48,383 bases of DNA from Clostridiales bacterium. Lineage in GTDB: Bacteria > Bacteroidota > Bacteroidia > Bacteroidales > Muribaculaceae. Within the stretch, counting starts at the first letter, position 1, and each line of letters opens with the position of its first letter. Below are positions 36,402 to 45,288 of the stretch, piece after piece. The DNA lies in NCBI GenBank assembly GCA_023666645.1, contig JAMPBP010000001.1, positions 44,824 to 93,206 on the forward strand, read 5' to 3'. The position numbers were made by a program, and so were the translations under genes. The notes beneath the pieces were generated by a model, which had not been told where the DNA came from, made no database searches, and was given only the letters and a program-made list of their open reading frames with translations.

Positions 36402-39400
36402 TCAGCGTGGTATCACCTCCTGCATGTAGATGGCGTCGAGGCTCCATAGAGCGGCGTCGTTGGTGCTCACGGGAAGCAGCTCATGCTTGGTGGCCGGCAC
36501 TTGAGGACCCTCGATGATGTGGAGCTTGGGCGCCGGTGCAATCTTGTGTTCCGACATTGTCATGAGGTCGTGCCATGCATCGGCAGCCTTTACAGGGTCA
36601 TTGTTTTTCCAAGCGGCGTAGGCAGCGAGTCGGCTTACGCGGAATTTGTTGCGGCCTACATTCAGAGCCATCTCCTTGTATCGGTCGGCATGGTCAAGAT
36701 ATATTTTTTCCCACTTTTCGTCGGGAATCATTTCCATGATCTCGTTCATGACCTCAAATCCACCCATAATTGACATGAGATGGTTGGTGGCAAGCAATGT
36801 TGAATCACATTCAGTAGTGATTTCACCGGTGGCAGGGTCGTAGCCAAGTGCCAGCGGACCGGTGAAAATACCGTTGGGAAGTGCCGAAATGCTCTTCATG
36901 CCGGTAATGATTTTGTCGCGGTAACGTGTGTCACCGGTACGTTCCCATCGAGTCATCCAGTTACCGGCATAGGCCATCCAGTCGGGGCCTATTCTGAGAC
37001 GGGCCGGTGCCGTGCAGGGATATTGCTCGCGGGGCTGCGCCAGCCTCATGGGGTCTATGGTGTAGAGCATGGTATCGTTGTCGGCCACATCGTCCATGAT
37101 GTCACCGAGGCGCTCATCGGCGGTGAGGTAGTGCAGGAAGCGGTTGAAGGCAGCCTGGCTTATGCGTGCTTCCTTGGCTCCGCAGCCCCAGTGGCTTACA
37201 TTGTGGCGGCTTCCCAGTCCGGCATTGGAACCGGTGTGATAGACATCAACCTCTGAGTTGTGGCGTGTCATCGCCTCGGCCATTTTCCATAGGTCGCGCC
37301 GGCCGGTGCGCAGGAAGCTGTACCATAGCCACAGGTTTGACCCAAGCTCGGTATTGTCCCAGGCATATCCACCTATGTCGTACATCCACTCATGTCGCGA
37401 GGTGTCATAGGCGTGCATTACATCGCCATAGTTCCAGAAACCATACCAACGGTTTTCCTCGATTGCGTTTTTATAGAAATCGGTATATAAGTCCAGACGG
37501 TCCTCCACCTCAGCTCTATCCGGTGTGGAGCGGTCGGGCAGGCTCCATACGCCAAATGCCCGGCGGTCATGAAGATACTCCGGGGTGGGAACTATGACAG
37601 GAGCTTCAGCGAGCGATACGATTTCTGATGCAAAGGCCTCCTTGCCTTGATATCCATCATTTGGGAGCAGATATATCACCGATGTGCGCCCTATACCATA
37701 AGGTGTACTCATGCCCGGCTGTACATCTTCATAGGCTGTCATAAGGCCATGTGCTCTCTCATCGTAGTGGCGCATGTCCATAGGCTCTGCTTCGGGACTC
37801 CAGAGCCATAGGGAAACGGTGGCCATATCACTGCGGGCACCGTCAATCTGTATGCCCGAGGGAGCCGACTCCCAGAAATCCTTGATCAAGGCGGTCATAC
37901 CGGTGTGGCTGTCACCGAGGAATGTACCGCCGTTGCTGCGATGTCCACCATGAGTGCCAATCCAGGGAGATGTGGAGGTAGCTCGTTTACGCACAGTGTA
38001 GCCATCGGGAGTGATTTGTGACAATCGGTAGCTATCCCATGACGCCATGTCGACAAGATGTTGTTGGGAGGCATCGGTGAATTCATCTTTGCCCGGCAGG
38101 CGGGTGCCGTTGAGCTGGCGCAGTTCCATGGCTGTTTTGTCGGAGTCTCCCTTGAGTGCTACCACGCGGCGTCCCACCAGGGGCTGTATCGGCTCGCACC
38201 ATACACCGCCGCTGTTGCCGGTCGAGAAAGCTGCCATGCGGTTGTAGGTCTCGTCGCGCAGGGGCACATCATATTTAACACCGAATGAGTTTATGAAGTC
38301 GCGGTTCTGGTCGCCATCGTAGATAAATGAGTGAAGCATCTTGATTTCGGGAGCTCCATCATAGAAGTATAATCTAACGGTGAATGGGAGCCATTCGCGT
38401 CCGGTAGAGCCCGAATGGTGTTTGCCCTCGATTTTAACAGTTGTGCGCTGGCTACCTCCGTTTTCGATGGTAACCCGCTCTACCATGCCGGTGAAGTCAC
38501 ACGACGTGGAATTGATACCAGGTGTATCGGCCACCGAGGCTGCCAATCTCACATTTTGGGCCACATTGATACCGTCCCTCACGATGCTGTCGATAAGATT
38601 GTTCCCTTGCTTGGGTATATAGGTCATGGTACCATTTGAGCGTATGAGGTATTGACTGCCAAGATCGGTTACCATCGAACCATTGTTATTTGCCTTGGGC
38701 ACAGCGGTATTGATCCTTACCGTGAGGGAATCAGTGCCGGCGGGTACCGGGGCTGAGAGTGCAGCCCATTTTATTGTGCCATCGGGCCAGAATGCAAGTG
38801 GGCGGCAGTCACTCTGAATCAGCGAACCGTCGGCATTGGAGTGGAGCGTGAGCTGGGTGGCCGATTTTACGGCACCCTGGTCAAACGGCACTCCGAAGGT
38901 GGCACCGCGCGTATTGCTGGTCTTGCCGCTTATATTGCGCACGGTTATCTCAGAAGGCTGACGCGGAGTTGCTGTATAGCTGAAATTGGTGATACGGGTG
39001 CGTGATGCTGTGGTGCGGAATCCAAACCATCCCGATGTAAGGGGGAATGGGTCGCGGTAGTCAACCAGTTGTTCTCCATCGATACTATAGGTAATGTGGC
39101 CGTTGCGGGCTGTGACCTTGATGTGGTACCAGTGATTGGGTTTCAACAAGTGTCCATTGTCGGTGTATTCCTTGATTATGGCCGGACGGAAGGCTGGGTC
39201 GGTGACTCCGCGTTCATCACCGTCGTAGCGGCGGAATCGTGTCGTAGTATTGTGGTTGCCGCCATATCCCATGTAGTAGAGCGACATGGAGTAGCAGTTG
39301 AGAAATATTCCCGAACGCCACTTAGAACGTGCCCATATGTCCTTATGCTTGGGGTCGGAGGCCATCCAGAACACGTTGAGATCGCTGAGGCGGTCACCTG

Positions 39401-39668
39401 GTTTACCCTCGTCGACCACACATGCGTCAAATTCTACGGTGACGTTGCCCTCCATTTTCTGTTTGCGCCACAGGGTGAGACCTTTTGGCGATATAATCTG
39501 GGCTGTGTCGCCTGAGAAAGTCACTTTATAGTCAGGTGATTCTGACTCGACCTTCCAGTAGTGTGAAAAATCTTTTTTGTTCAGCCCTGACACTTCAGCA
39601 GCCTCGGCTCCAACAGATGCCAATGTGAAGAGTGACAGCAACAGGGCGTAAAGTCCTAAACGTTTCAT
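36402..39668 (-). CDS. PL26-type exo-rhamnogalacturonan lyase with N-terminal DUF6250 domain
   Basis: The 1088-residue secreted protein has a signal peptide (residues 1-23), then a concanavalin-like DUF6250 domain (about 30-190) with DLNVFWMASDP and YYMGYGGNHNTT. A large part resembles the three-domain PcRGLX/YetA-like lyases of PL26: a beta-sandwich N-domain, a helical barrel with 'YAGNWMTRWERTGDTRYRD', and a C-terminal tail. Such enzymes release unsaturated disaccharides from the rhamnogalacturonan I backbone. The start ATG 39668 gives the signal peptide; an upstream in-frame ATG at 39698 lies in the adjacent repeat. Its likely promoter lies 390 bases upstream, beyond that repeat. Family assignment is fairly sure, exact substrate is not. 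Confidence 0.78.
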   Translation of the reverse strand: MKRLGLYALLLSLFTLASVGAEAAEVSGLNKKDFSHYWKVESESPDYKVTFSGDTAQIISPKGLTLWRKQKMEGNVTVEFDACVVDEGKPGDRLSDLNVFWMASDPKHKDIWARSKWRSGIFLNCYSMSLYYMGYGGNHNTTTRFRRYDGDERGVTDPAFRPAIIKEYTDNGHLLKPNHWYHIKVTARNGHITYSIDGEQLVDYRDPFPLTSGWFGFRTTASRTRITNFSYTATPRQPSEITVRNISGKTSNTRGATFGVPFDQGAVKSATQLTLHSNADGSLIQSDCRPLAFWPDGTIKWAALSAPVPAGTDSLTVRINTAVPKANNNGSMVTDLGSQYLIRSNGTMTYIPKQGNNLIDSIVRDGINVAQNVRLAASVADTPGINSTSCDFTGMVERVTIENGGSQRTTVKIEGKHHSGSTGREWLPFTVRLYFYDGAPEIKMLHSFIYDGDQNRDFINSFGVKYDVPLRDETYNRMAAFSTGNSGGVWCEPIQPLVGRRVVALKGDSDKTAMELRQLNGTRLPGKDEFTDASQQHLVDMASWDSYRLSQITPDGYTVRKRATSTSPWIGTHGGHRSNGGTFLGDSHTGMTALIKDFWESAPSGIQIDGARSDMATVSLWLWSPEAEPMDMRHYDERAHGLMTAYEDVQPGMSTPYGIGRTSVIYLLPNDGYQGKEAFASEIVSLAEAPVIVPTPEYLHDRRAFGVWSLPDRSTPDRAEVEDRLDLYTDFYKNAIEENRWYGFWNYGDVMHAYDTSRHEWMYDIGGYAWDNTELGSNLWLWYSFLRTGRRDLWKMAEAMTRHNSEVDVYHTGSNAGLGSRHNVSHWGCGAKEARISQAAFNRFLHYLTADERLGDIMDDVADNDTMLYTIDPMRLAQPREQYPCTAPARLRIGPDWMAYAGNWMTRWERTGDTRYRDKIITGMKSISALPNGIFTGPLALGYDPATGEITTECDSTLLATNHLMSIMGGFEVMNEIMEMIPDEKWEKIYLDHADRYKEMALNVGRNKFRVSRLAAYAAWKNNDPVKAADAWHDLMTMSEHKIAPAPKLHIIEGPQVPATKHELLPVSTNDAALWSLDAIYMQEVIPR

Positions 39669-39682
39669 GGGTATTGTTTTTA

Positions 39683-40041
39683 AGAGCCTGTTCCACAAAA
39701 AATGTTAATGCCAGGGTCGCATATTTTTGAACAACTTTCACGCTGCGGTCGAGGGAGAGTACTTGACGTACTCGACTGAGACAAAGTGTGAAAGATGTCA
39801 AAAAGATGCGATGCAAAGGTAATTTCCATTTCTTATGACAGGCTGATGGATATTTTGAATTTTATAAATATTGACAAACTAACTTTACCTGCCACTGAAA
39901 GTTATCGTTATGTCGGGTGCTCGTCGGTGTATTTTCATTTATTCTTCGGTCGTTGGCGGCAAGCCAACTCTCTCATCATAAATTAAAATCCACTCAATGA
40001 TCAACCGCCCTGGCGTTAACATTTTTTGTGGAACAGGCTCT
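39683..40041. mobile_element. 359-bp MITE-like element with 34-bp terminal inverted repeats
   Basis: Positions 39683-39716 and 40008-40041 are inverted copies beginning AGAGCCTGTTCCACAAAAAA, with a single T/C mismatch over the first 34 positions. Inside, a nested palindrome pairs TCGCAT...CTTTCAC (about 39717-39741) with its imperfect complement (39788-39812), and GAGTAC-TTGAC-GTACTC (39757-39773) forms a tight hairpin at its centre. No transposase frame exists. No target-site duplication is evident. The interior includes AT-rich sequence from 39842. The element sits between the lyase gene and its predicted promoter. A relic of the same end lies at 26477. Confidence 0.75.
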
Positions 40042-40059
40042 ATGAATTGCTTTGAGTGG

Positions 40060-40091
40060 CAAAGGTAGTTTATTTTGTGATAATATGCAAA
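40060..40091 (-). promoter_or_regulatory. Promoter of the PL26-like gene, inside the 3' end of queG
   Basis: The minus strand has TTTG (40088-40091), 20 bases, and TACCTTTG (40060-40067), a full-consensus match. The predicted start near 40053 would make a leader of about 385 bases that contains the whole MITE-like element. Confidence 0.7.
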
Positions 40092-41002
40092 GCGTTGCGC
40101 TTGAGACCCTCCAGTTTGGCACGCTTTATGGCTGAGTGCCTGAATGTTTCGATGTATTCCTCATGAGTCATGGACGCTATGCGTGAGGTGGAGAGGTCTT
40201 TATAGGCTTCCCGCAGTCTGAACTCTGAGTGGGTGGTGGGCGGCAGGTCCCGGTTGAGATGGCATGCCTGCTGGCATGTGTCACAGCCATAAAGTCGGCC
40301 ATGAGGGTCAAATCCCTTGGGGAAGTCGCCCCGGTGCTCTATGGTCATGTAGCTGATGCAACGCGTGGCATCTATAGTGCCGTCGCGGAGTATGGCTCCG
40401 GCAGGGCAACTCCGTTTACAGCCTTGACATCTATCGCAGGTTTCATGGAAGGATAAGGGTGGAGTGGGGAGGAATTCAACTGTGGTCAATATCTCACCGA
40501 GAAAGCAGTAGGTTCCGAGTCGTGGCACAGCTACGAGACCGCTGTCACAGCGTGTTGCAATACCTGCTTTGACGGCCCAGTAGCGTTCATGGATAGGAGC
40601 GGTGTCGACGCATACGCGTGTAGTTCCACCCCATGTGTCGCGAATGTACATGGCCAGTTGCCCGAGCATCCGTTTCACCACGTCGTGGTAGTCGTCACCA
40701 TGTGCATACGATGCTATGGACGGAACTCCGGTCGGTTGCCGCTCTGGATGATAGTATCCTATGGCACACGATATTACGGAACGAGTGCCTTCCATCAGGA
40801 GTCGCGGGTCGCGCCTCACTTCGTGATAACGGTCAAGATATTCCATCGAGGCGTTGTGTCCCTGTCGTATCCACGATCGGTAAGCGCTGGACACGGAGTC
40901 GGGAACTGGAGCGGCGGGAGCCACACCGGTGTGGTCAATGCCTATGTGGGCGGCATGTTCCAGCAGGGCGGCTGTGTCACATGGGGAGAACTTCAAATTC
41001 AT
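40070..41002 (-). CDS. queG: Epoxyqueuosine reductase
   Basis: QueG performs the last step of queuosine synthesis in tRNA with cobalamin and two 4Fe-4S clusters. The 310-residue protein has the first cluster motif with Cys 189, 192, 195 and 199, the second with Cys 215, 240, 243 and 247, and the proton-donor Asp 133 in VDTAPIHE. The ATG at 41000-41002 is chosen because it starts the family N-terminus; the frame open to 41086 lacks family sequence. One segment differs from the usual GxGWxGKN-type pattern (here AGIATRCDSGLVAVP). It overlaps the deacetylase gene by 26 bases, so the two are co-transcribed. Confidence 0.88.
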   Translation of the reverse strand: MNLKFSPCDTAALLEHAAHIGIDHTGVAPAAPVPDSVSSAYRSWIRQGHNASMEYLDRYHEVRRDPRLLMEGTRSVISCAIGYYHPERQPTGVPSIASYAHGDDYHDVVKRMLGQLAMYIRDTWGGTTRVCVDTAPIHERYWAVKAGIATRCDSGLVAVPRLGTYCFLGEILTTVEFLPTPPLSFHETCDRCQGCKRSCPAGAILRDGTIDATRCISYMTIEHRGDFPKGFDPHGRLYGCDTCQQACHLNRDLPPTTHSEFRLREAYKDLSTSRIASMTHEEYIETFRHSAIKRAKLEGLKRNALHIITK

Positions 41003-41594
41003 AGCCTTGCTCTTTGAGCCATTCCACAGCCCGCGGCATGGCCCATTGCATGTTTTCACGTGCTTTGAGCGAGTCGTGGAATACAATTATGGAACCGTTG
41101 CGTGCATATCGTTTTACATTGCCGAGAACCTGCTGTGGGGTGAGATTGCGGTTGTAATCACGTGTGATGAGGTCGTACATGACCAGATTGTACTTGTGCT
41201 TGATGGCACGTGCCTGTCCTCCCCATAACAGGCCGTGGGGTGGACGGAAGAGCGACGAGCCTATGAGATGGTCGGCCTCGGTGATATCTCTCAAGTAGGT
41301 TTTGCGTGATGTCTTGATACCTTGCAGGTGGTGCATGGTGTGGTTGCCGTAGCTATGTCCACGCCGCTTGATTTCTTCAAGAAGTTCGGGATGGCGTCTT
41401 ACATTGTCGCCCACGAGGAAAAATGTGGCTTTCACTTCCAGCTTGTCGAGTTGGTCGAGTAGCCAGGGGGTGAGTTCGGGGATCGGCCCGTCGTCAAAGG
41501 TAAGGTACACGACCTTGCGTTTCCCACGCTTCAGACGCCACAGAGCCTCGGGGAAAAGCCATCGGTATAATAGAGGGGGCTGTTCAATAAACAT
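40977..41594 (-). CDS. Polysaccharide deacetylase (NodB/CE4 domain)
   Basis: The 205-residue protein is almost entirely a CE4 domain. It has TFDDGP with Asp 34 and Asp 35, the metal-binding HxxxH (His 84, His 88), RPPHGLLWG, and 'IIVFHDSLKARENM' near the end. There is no signal peptide; a short hydrophobic N-terminus may attach it to the membrane. It may deacetylate peptidoglycan or another amino sugar. It overlaps queG by 26 bases. A terminator separates it from the upstream DUF2723 gene, so it needs its own promoter, which I could not find in the short gap. Confidence 0.88.
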   Translation of the reverse strand: MFIEQPPLLYRWLFPEALWRLKRGKRKVVYLTFDDGPIPELTPWLLDQLDKLEVKATFFLVGDNVRRHPELLEEIKRRGHSYGNHTMHHLQGIKTSRKTYLRDITEADHLIGSSLFRPPHGLLWGGQARAIKHKYNLVMYDLITRDYNRNLTPQQVLGNVKRYARNGSIIVFHDSLKARENMQWAMPRAVEWLKEQGYEFEVLPM

Positions 41595-41615
41595 TGCCTC
41601 GGTATAAATGGGTTA

Positions 41616-41662
41616 TAAAAAATTCATGAACCCACCTGAATTGAGAGGGTGGGTTCATGAAC
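41616..41662 (-). terminator. Terminator of the DUF2723 gene
   Basis: On the minus strand TTCATGAACCCACC (from 41661 to 41648) pairs perfectly with GGTGGGTTCATGAA (from 41636 to 41623), followed by six T. It lies 14 bases after the DUF2723 stop codon. Confidence 0.88.
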
Positions 41663-41675
41663 TTATGTATCAGGA

Positions 41676-44600
41676 TTATTTATAAGCGCCCGACAGTGGA
41701 ATCACATCGTTGAGATTCACACCCATCCCGGCGAGTTCAGCATCCACGGCATCAACATCACCACCGGCGTCCATATATGACTGGAGCAGGTTGGTGAGAT
41801 ATACGGGTACGTAGCAGTCAACTTTGTTTATGTTGAGGTTGTAGACATTCTTTGTGGCTTGTGAGCCGACGATGAGGCCACCTTCGCGCTCTACGAGCAT
41901 CTTGTAGTAGGGAATGTAACGGCCATAGCGCAGAATCTCATCACGCAGGGTCTGCAATCCTTTGTCGACAAGTTCCTGGCGGCCTGTCTCTTTACCTAAG
42001 GCTACATACAGGCTGCCTATTGCTTCACCATCCTGGATATTGTAGGGAGCGAGTTTCACAGGAAGCTTCTCGTCCATGATGTTGAGAATGTTGATGGCCT
42101 TGTCCAAGCGGTCAATGGCATAGATTGAATCGGTGGTGAGGGGCTCGTTTTGTGTCACGGCGATGCCGCCTTGGGTTCCATTGCCGTTGCGTTCCAAAGC
42201 ATCGATACCTTCATTGTATAGGCTCAGAGCCAGTGAATAGAGTGCCGAGCGATGGGTCGACACCATGCGGCGTACGGTCTCGTCGAGGTAGACAGTCTTT
42301 CCCTCGGGAATGCTGTCGAGACCACCCCACACGAAACGTTCGGTCACGTTGCGATACATCTTTTCTGTATCTACATTGTTGTGGTAACCGCTATTGGGCT
42401 TGTTGATGGGGGTGACCTGGTGGGCCAGTCCGGTGTTGCGCATGTTGTCCATGAGTCCCAGATAGTATTCCTCGGGAACTGTCATGGCGAAGTAGACGGG
42501 ACGATTCCAGCCGTTGGCCGCGCTGGTGGCAATCATGTCGAGCGACAGGACATTGCTCAGTGTGGCATAAGGGTTGTCGGCTGTAAGGTCGGTCTTGATG
42601 ACACTGTCGGCAAGTGCCAGCTCATCGGGTGCTATGACACCGCTCTTGACAGCCTCGGTTGCATTGGCGGGAATGATTACACGCGGATAGCGCATGACGC
42701 TGTAGCCATCGGCCGGGGTGTTCTTGTAGAGGTCGTTAAGAGCGGCAAATACATCGACATATTCCTTGCTCTCGGGGTCGTTGCCGAACGAGCTTGCCTG
42801 GATACGGTCGTTATAGTAGTCGGTGGGCTCGGCCTGCATGTCGATTCCGGCTGCGTTGTATGTGGGGATACGCATCTGGTTGGCATACCAGTCGGTGGTG
42901 AGATATGAGAGGTTGACCACTCGCACATCGGTGCGGAAGTTCTCTACCTCCTGGTTGTACCACAGTGGGAAAGTGTCGTTGTCACCATTGGTGAATATGA
43001 TTGCGTTCTCGTCAAGACTCGACAGGTAGTTGCGGCCATAGTCGCGGGTGGTGTAGCGTCCCGAGCGGTCATGGTCGTCCCATGTCTGCGATACCATCTG
43101 CAGCGGTACGAGAATGCCTATGACGGAAGCGGTGACAGCCATGGCAAGCGACTTGTTGTCCTTGTCATCGGCATGGCTCTTGACAATCATGGCCAGCAGG
43201 CGCCACAGACCGGCCACGCCCATGCCTATCCATATCGCAAAGGCGTAGAAAGAACCGGCAAAGGCATAGTCTCGCTCACGTGGTTGCAAGGGGGTCTGGT
43301 TGAGGTAAAGCACGATGGCGATACCGGTCATGAAGAAGAGGAAGAATATCACCCAGAATTGCTCGATACCGCGCTTGTCGCACATCGACTGCCACACAAG
43401 GCCTATGATGCCCATCAGGAGCGGCAGCATGTAGAACACATTGTGGCCGGGGTTGTCGTTGCCCTGGTCGGGGGGCAGCAGCGACTGGTCGCCCAGACGT
43501 GCGTTGTCGATGAATGGTATGCCCGAGATCCAGTTGCCACGGTTGATCTCGCCGTTGCCCTGAAGGTCATTCTGGCGGCCGGCAAAATTCCACATGAAGT
43601 AGCGCCAGTACATGTGGTTGAACTGGTAGTTGAGGAAATATCTCAGATTCTGCATCTGGGTGGGCACCTGCACGCCTATCTCATAGCCGTTGTAGGGTTT
43701 GCCGTTCTGGTCGACATAGACAGCAGCTTCGATGGTCTGCATATCGTTGGGGCCTATGCCGGCCCAATCCTTATAGGCTGTGATGTGGTCAGGCACTGTA
43801 CTGTACATGCGGGGGAAAAGCATTGTCGGAGCATAGTGCACCACGGGTGTCCCTTCCTTAGCTATGTAGCGGTCGGGATCATCGGGGCTGTTCTTGAGCG
43901 CCTTGACATAGGTACCGGGACCTTCATCGATTAGATAGGATGCGTTGCCGCTCGGGTCGACCTGTACCACGCGCTGCGAGGCGAACGATTGTCCGTGGAA
44001 TAGCGGGCGGTCGCCATATTGCTCACGGTTGAGGTAGGAGGAGAGGGCAAACACGTTGTCGGGAGCATTCTGGTTCATAGGGGGGTTGGCTTCGGCTCTG
44101 ATGAGCAGTAACGCATAGCTTGAATAACCTATGAAAATCACGAGAATGCTCAGTGCTGCAATCGCCATCACTCTCATGGGCAGCTCTTTCACGATACACA
44201 TATAGGCGATTACACCTCCGAGCAGCAGCACGGGAATCCACAGCGAGTGGCCTATGAACAGTATGCCCGAGAGCAACAACATCGCTGTGAACGATATCTT
44301 GGTCATGCCGTTGCGGCTGGTATATATACTGTAGAGACACCATATCATGACTGTGACAAACAGCAGAAAATATATCACCACTCCCATGTTGAAGCTCATG
44401 CCCAATACATTGATGCAGAACAACTCGAAGTAACCTGCTATCTCGATGAATCCGGGTACCAGTCCGTAAAGTATCAGCGCTACAATGACAGCCGAGATGC
44501 CCAGTGCTATGAGTGAGCCTGTGGCTGTGGGGTTGGCAAATTTCTTGTAGTAGATAACAAGGACGATGGCGGGAATACACAACAGGTTGAGCAGGTGAAC

Positions 44601-45176
44601 GGCTATGGAAATGCCTATCACATAGGCTATCAATATCAGATAGCGGTCGCTATGGGGCTGGTCGGCACGGTTCTCCCATTTCAGAATGAGCCAGAACACA
44701 AGGGCGGTGCAGAACGATGAGAAAGCATATACCTCACCCTCGACGGCCGAGAACCAGAATGTGTCGCTCCATGTGTAGCACAGGGCGCCACACAGACCCG
44801 AACCCATGATTGCTACCATCTTGGCCGGTGAGATGTTCTCGTCATCATCGTTTTTAACGAGCAACCTGCGGGTGAGATGGGTTATGGTCCAGAACAACAG
44901 CAGGATGGTACCGGCGCTGAGCAGTGCCGACATGCAGTTGACGGCAAGTGCCACTTGGCTCGAGTCGCCTCCGATGAAGTTGACACAGAATCGTGCTGCG
45001 AGCATGAATATGGGGTTGCCCGGTGGATGTCCCACTTCAAGTTTTGCTCCCTGGGCTATGAACTCGGGACAGTCCCAGAAACTCGCTGTGGGCTCGACGG
45101 TGACAAGATAGGTCACTGCGGCGATGATGAAGCATAGCCAGCCAAGCGAGTTGTTGATGATGTTATAACGTTTCAT
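41676..45176 (-). CDS. DUF2723-family membrane glycosyltransferase-like protein
   Basis: The 1166-residue protein has roughly a dozen membrane segments in its first half, starting after MKRYNIINN. It shows the DUF2723 signature 'SFWDCPEFIAQGAKLEVGHP' near residues 32-51; the acidic residue there resembles the catalytic position of GT-C glycosyltransferases. A long soluble C-terminal part (about 700-1166) holds 'NGDNDTFPLWYNQEVENFRT' and helical repeats. The human DUF2723 protein TMEM260 is a protein O-mannosyltransferase, so a role in protein or glycan O-glycosylation at the inner membrane is a sensible inference. It is located downstream of prfB, with a GC-rich hairpin just before its start. 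Confidence 0.82.
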   Translation of the reverse strand: MKRYNIINNSLGWLCFIIAAVTYLVTVEPTASFWDCPEFIAQGAKLEVGHPPGNPIFMLAARFCVNFIGGDSSQVALAVNCMSALLSAGTILLLFWTITHLTRRLLVKNDDDENISPAKMVAIMGSGLCGALCYTWSDTFWFSAVEGEVYAFSSFCTALVFWLILKWENRADQPHSDRYLILIAYVIGISIAVHLLNLLCIPAIVLVIYYKKFANPTATGSLIALGISAVIVALILYGLVPGFIEIAGYFELFCINVLGMSFNMGVVIYFLLFVTVMIWCLYSIYTSRNGMTKISFTAMLLLSGILFIGHSLWIPVLLLGGVIAYMCIVKELPMRVMAIAALSILVIFIGYSSYALLLIRAEANPPMNQNAPDNVFALSSYLNREQYGDRPLFHGQSFASQRVVQVDPSGNASYLIDEGPGTYVKALKNSPDDPDRYIAKEGTPVVHYAPTMLFPRMYSTVPDHITAYKDWAGIGPNDMQTIEAAVYVDQNGKPYNGYEIGVQVPTQMQNLRYFLNYQFNHMYWRYFMWNFAGRQNDLQGNGEINRGNWISGIPFIDNARLGDQSLLPPDQGNDNPGHNVFYMLPLLMGIIGLVWQSMCDKRGIEQFWVIFFLFFMTGIAIVLYLNQTPLQPRERDYAFAGSFYAFAIWIGMGVAGLWRLLAMIVKSHADDKDNKSLAMAVTASVIGILVPLQMVSQTWDDHDRSGRYTTRDYGRNYLSSLDENAIIFTNGDNDTFPLWYNQEVENFRTDVRVVNLSYLTTDWYANQMRIPTYNAAGIDMQAEPTDYYNDRIQASSFGNDPESKEYVDVFAALNDLYKNTPADGYSVMRYPRVIIPANATEAVKSGVIAPDELALADSVIKTDLTADNPYATLSNVLSLDMIATSAANGWNRPVYFAMTVPEEYYLGLMDNMRNTGLAHQVTPINKPNSGYHNNVDTEKMYRNVTERFVWGGLDSIPEGKTVYLDETVRRMVSTHRSALYSLALSLYNEGIDALERNGNGTQGGIAVTQNEPLTTDSIYAIDRLDKAINILNIMDEKLPVKLAPYNIQDGEAIGSLYVALGKETGRQELVDKGLQTLRDEILRYGRYIPYYKMLVEREGGLIVGSQATKNVYNLNINKVDCYVPVYLTNLLQSYMDAGGDVDAVDAELAGMGVNLNDVIPLSGAYK

Positions 45177-45205
45177 TTAAATTGAAAAAATGTTTTTTTA
45201 TGTGT

Positions 45206-45243
45206 GGGCACATCGTTGACCTGTAGTGGACGGTGATGTGCCC
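45206..45243. other. Hairpin in the prfB-DUF2723 gap
   Basis: GGGCACATC (45206-45214) pairs with GATGTGCCC (45235-45243). It lies 30 bases upstream of the DUF2723 start codon. On the minus strand it is followed by A residues rather than T, so a simple terminator is unlikely. It may be a leader structure. Confidence 0.4.
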
Positions 45244-45288
45244 GAGGGTTTCTGTCACCTGAAAGGTGTCGGTGATGAGCCGGAGAAC

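Noticed and set aside
39595-39816. Small minus-strand gene across the MITE end
   Set aside because: It is translation of the repeat end and the lyase signal peptide region in another frame; the same reading appears in the relic at 26477.
43071-43934. 287-codon frame antisense to the DUF2723 gene
   Set aside because: Shadow in a His/Val-rich composition typical of antisense reading of membrane-protein codons.
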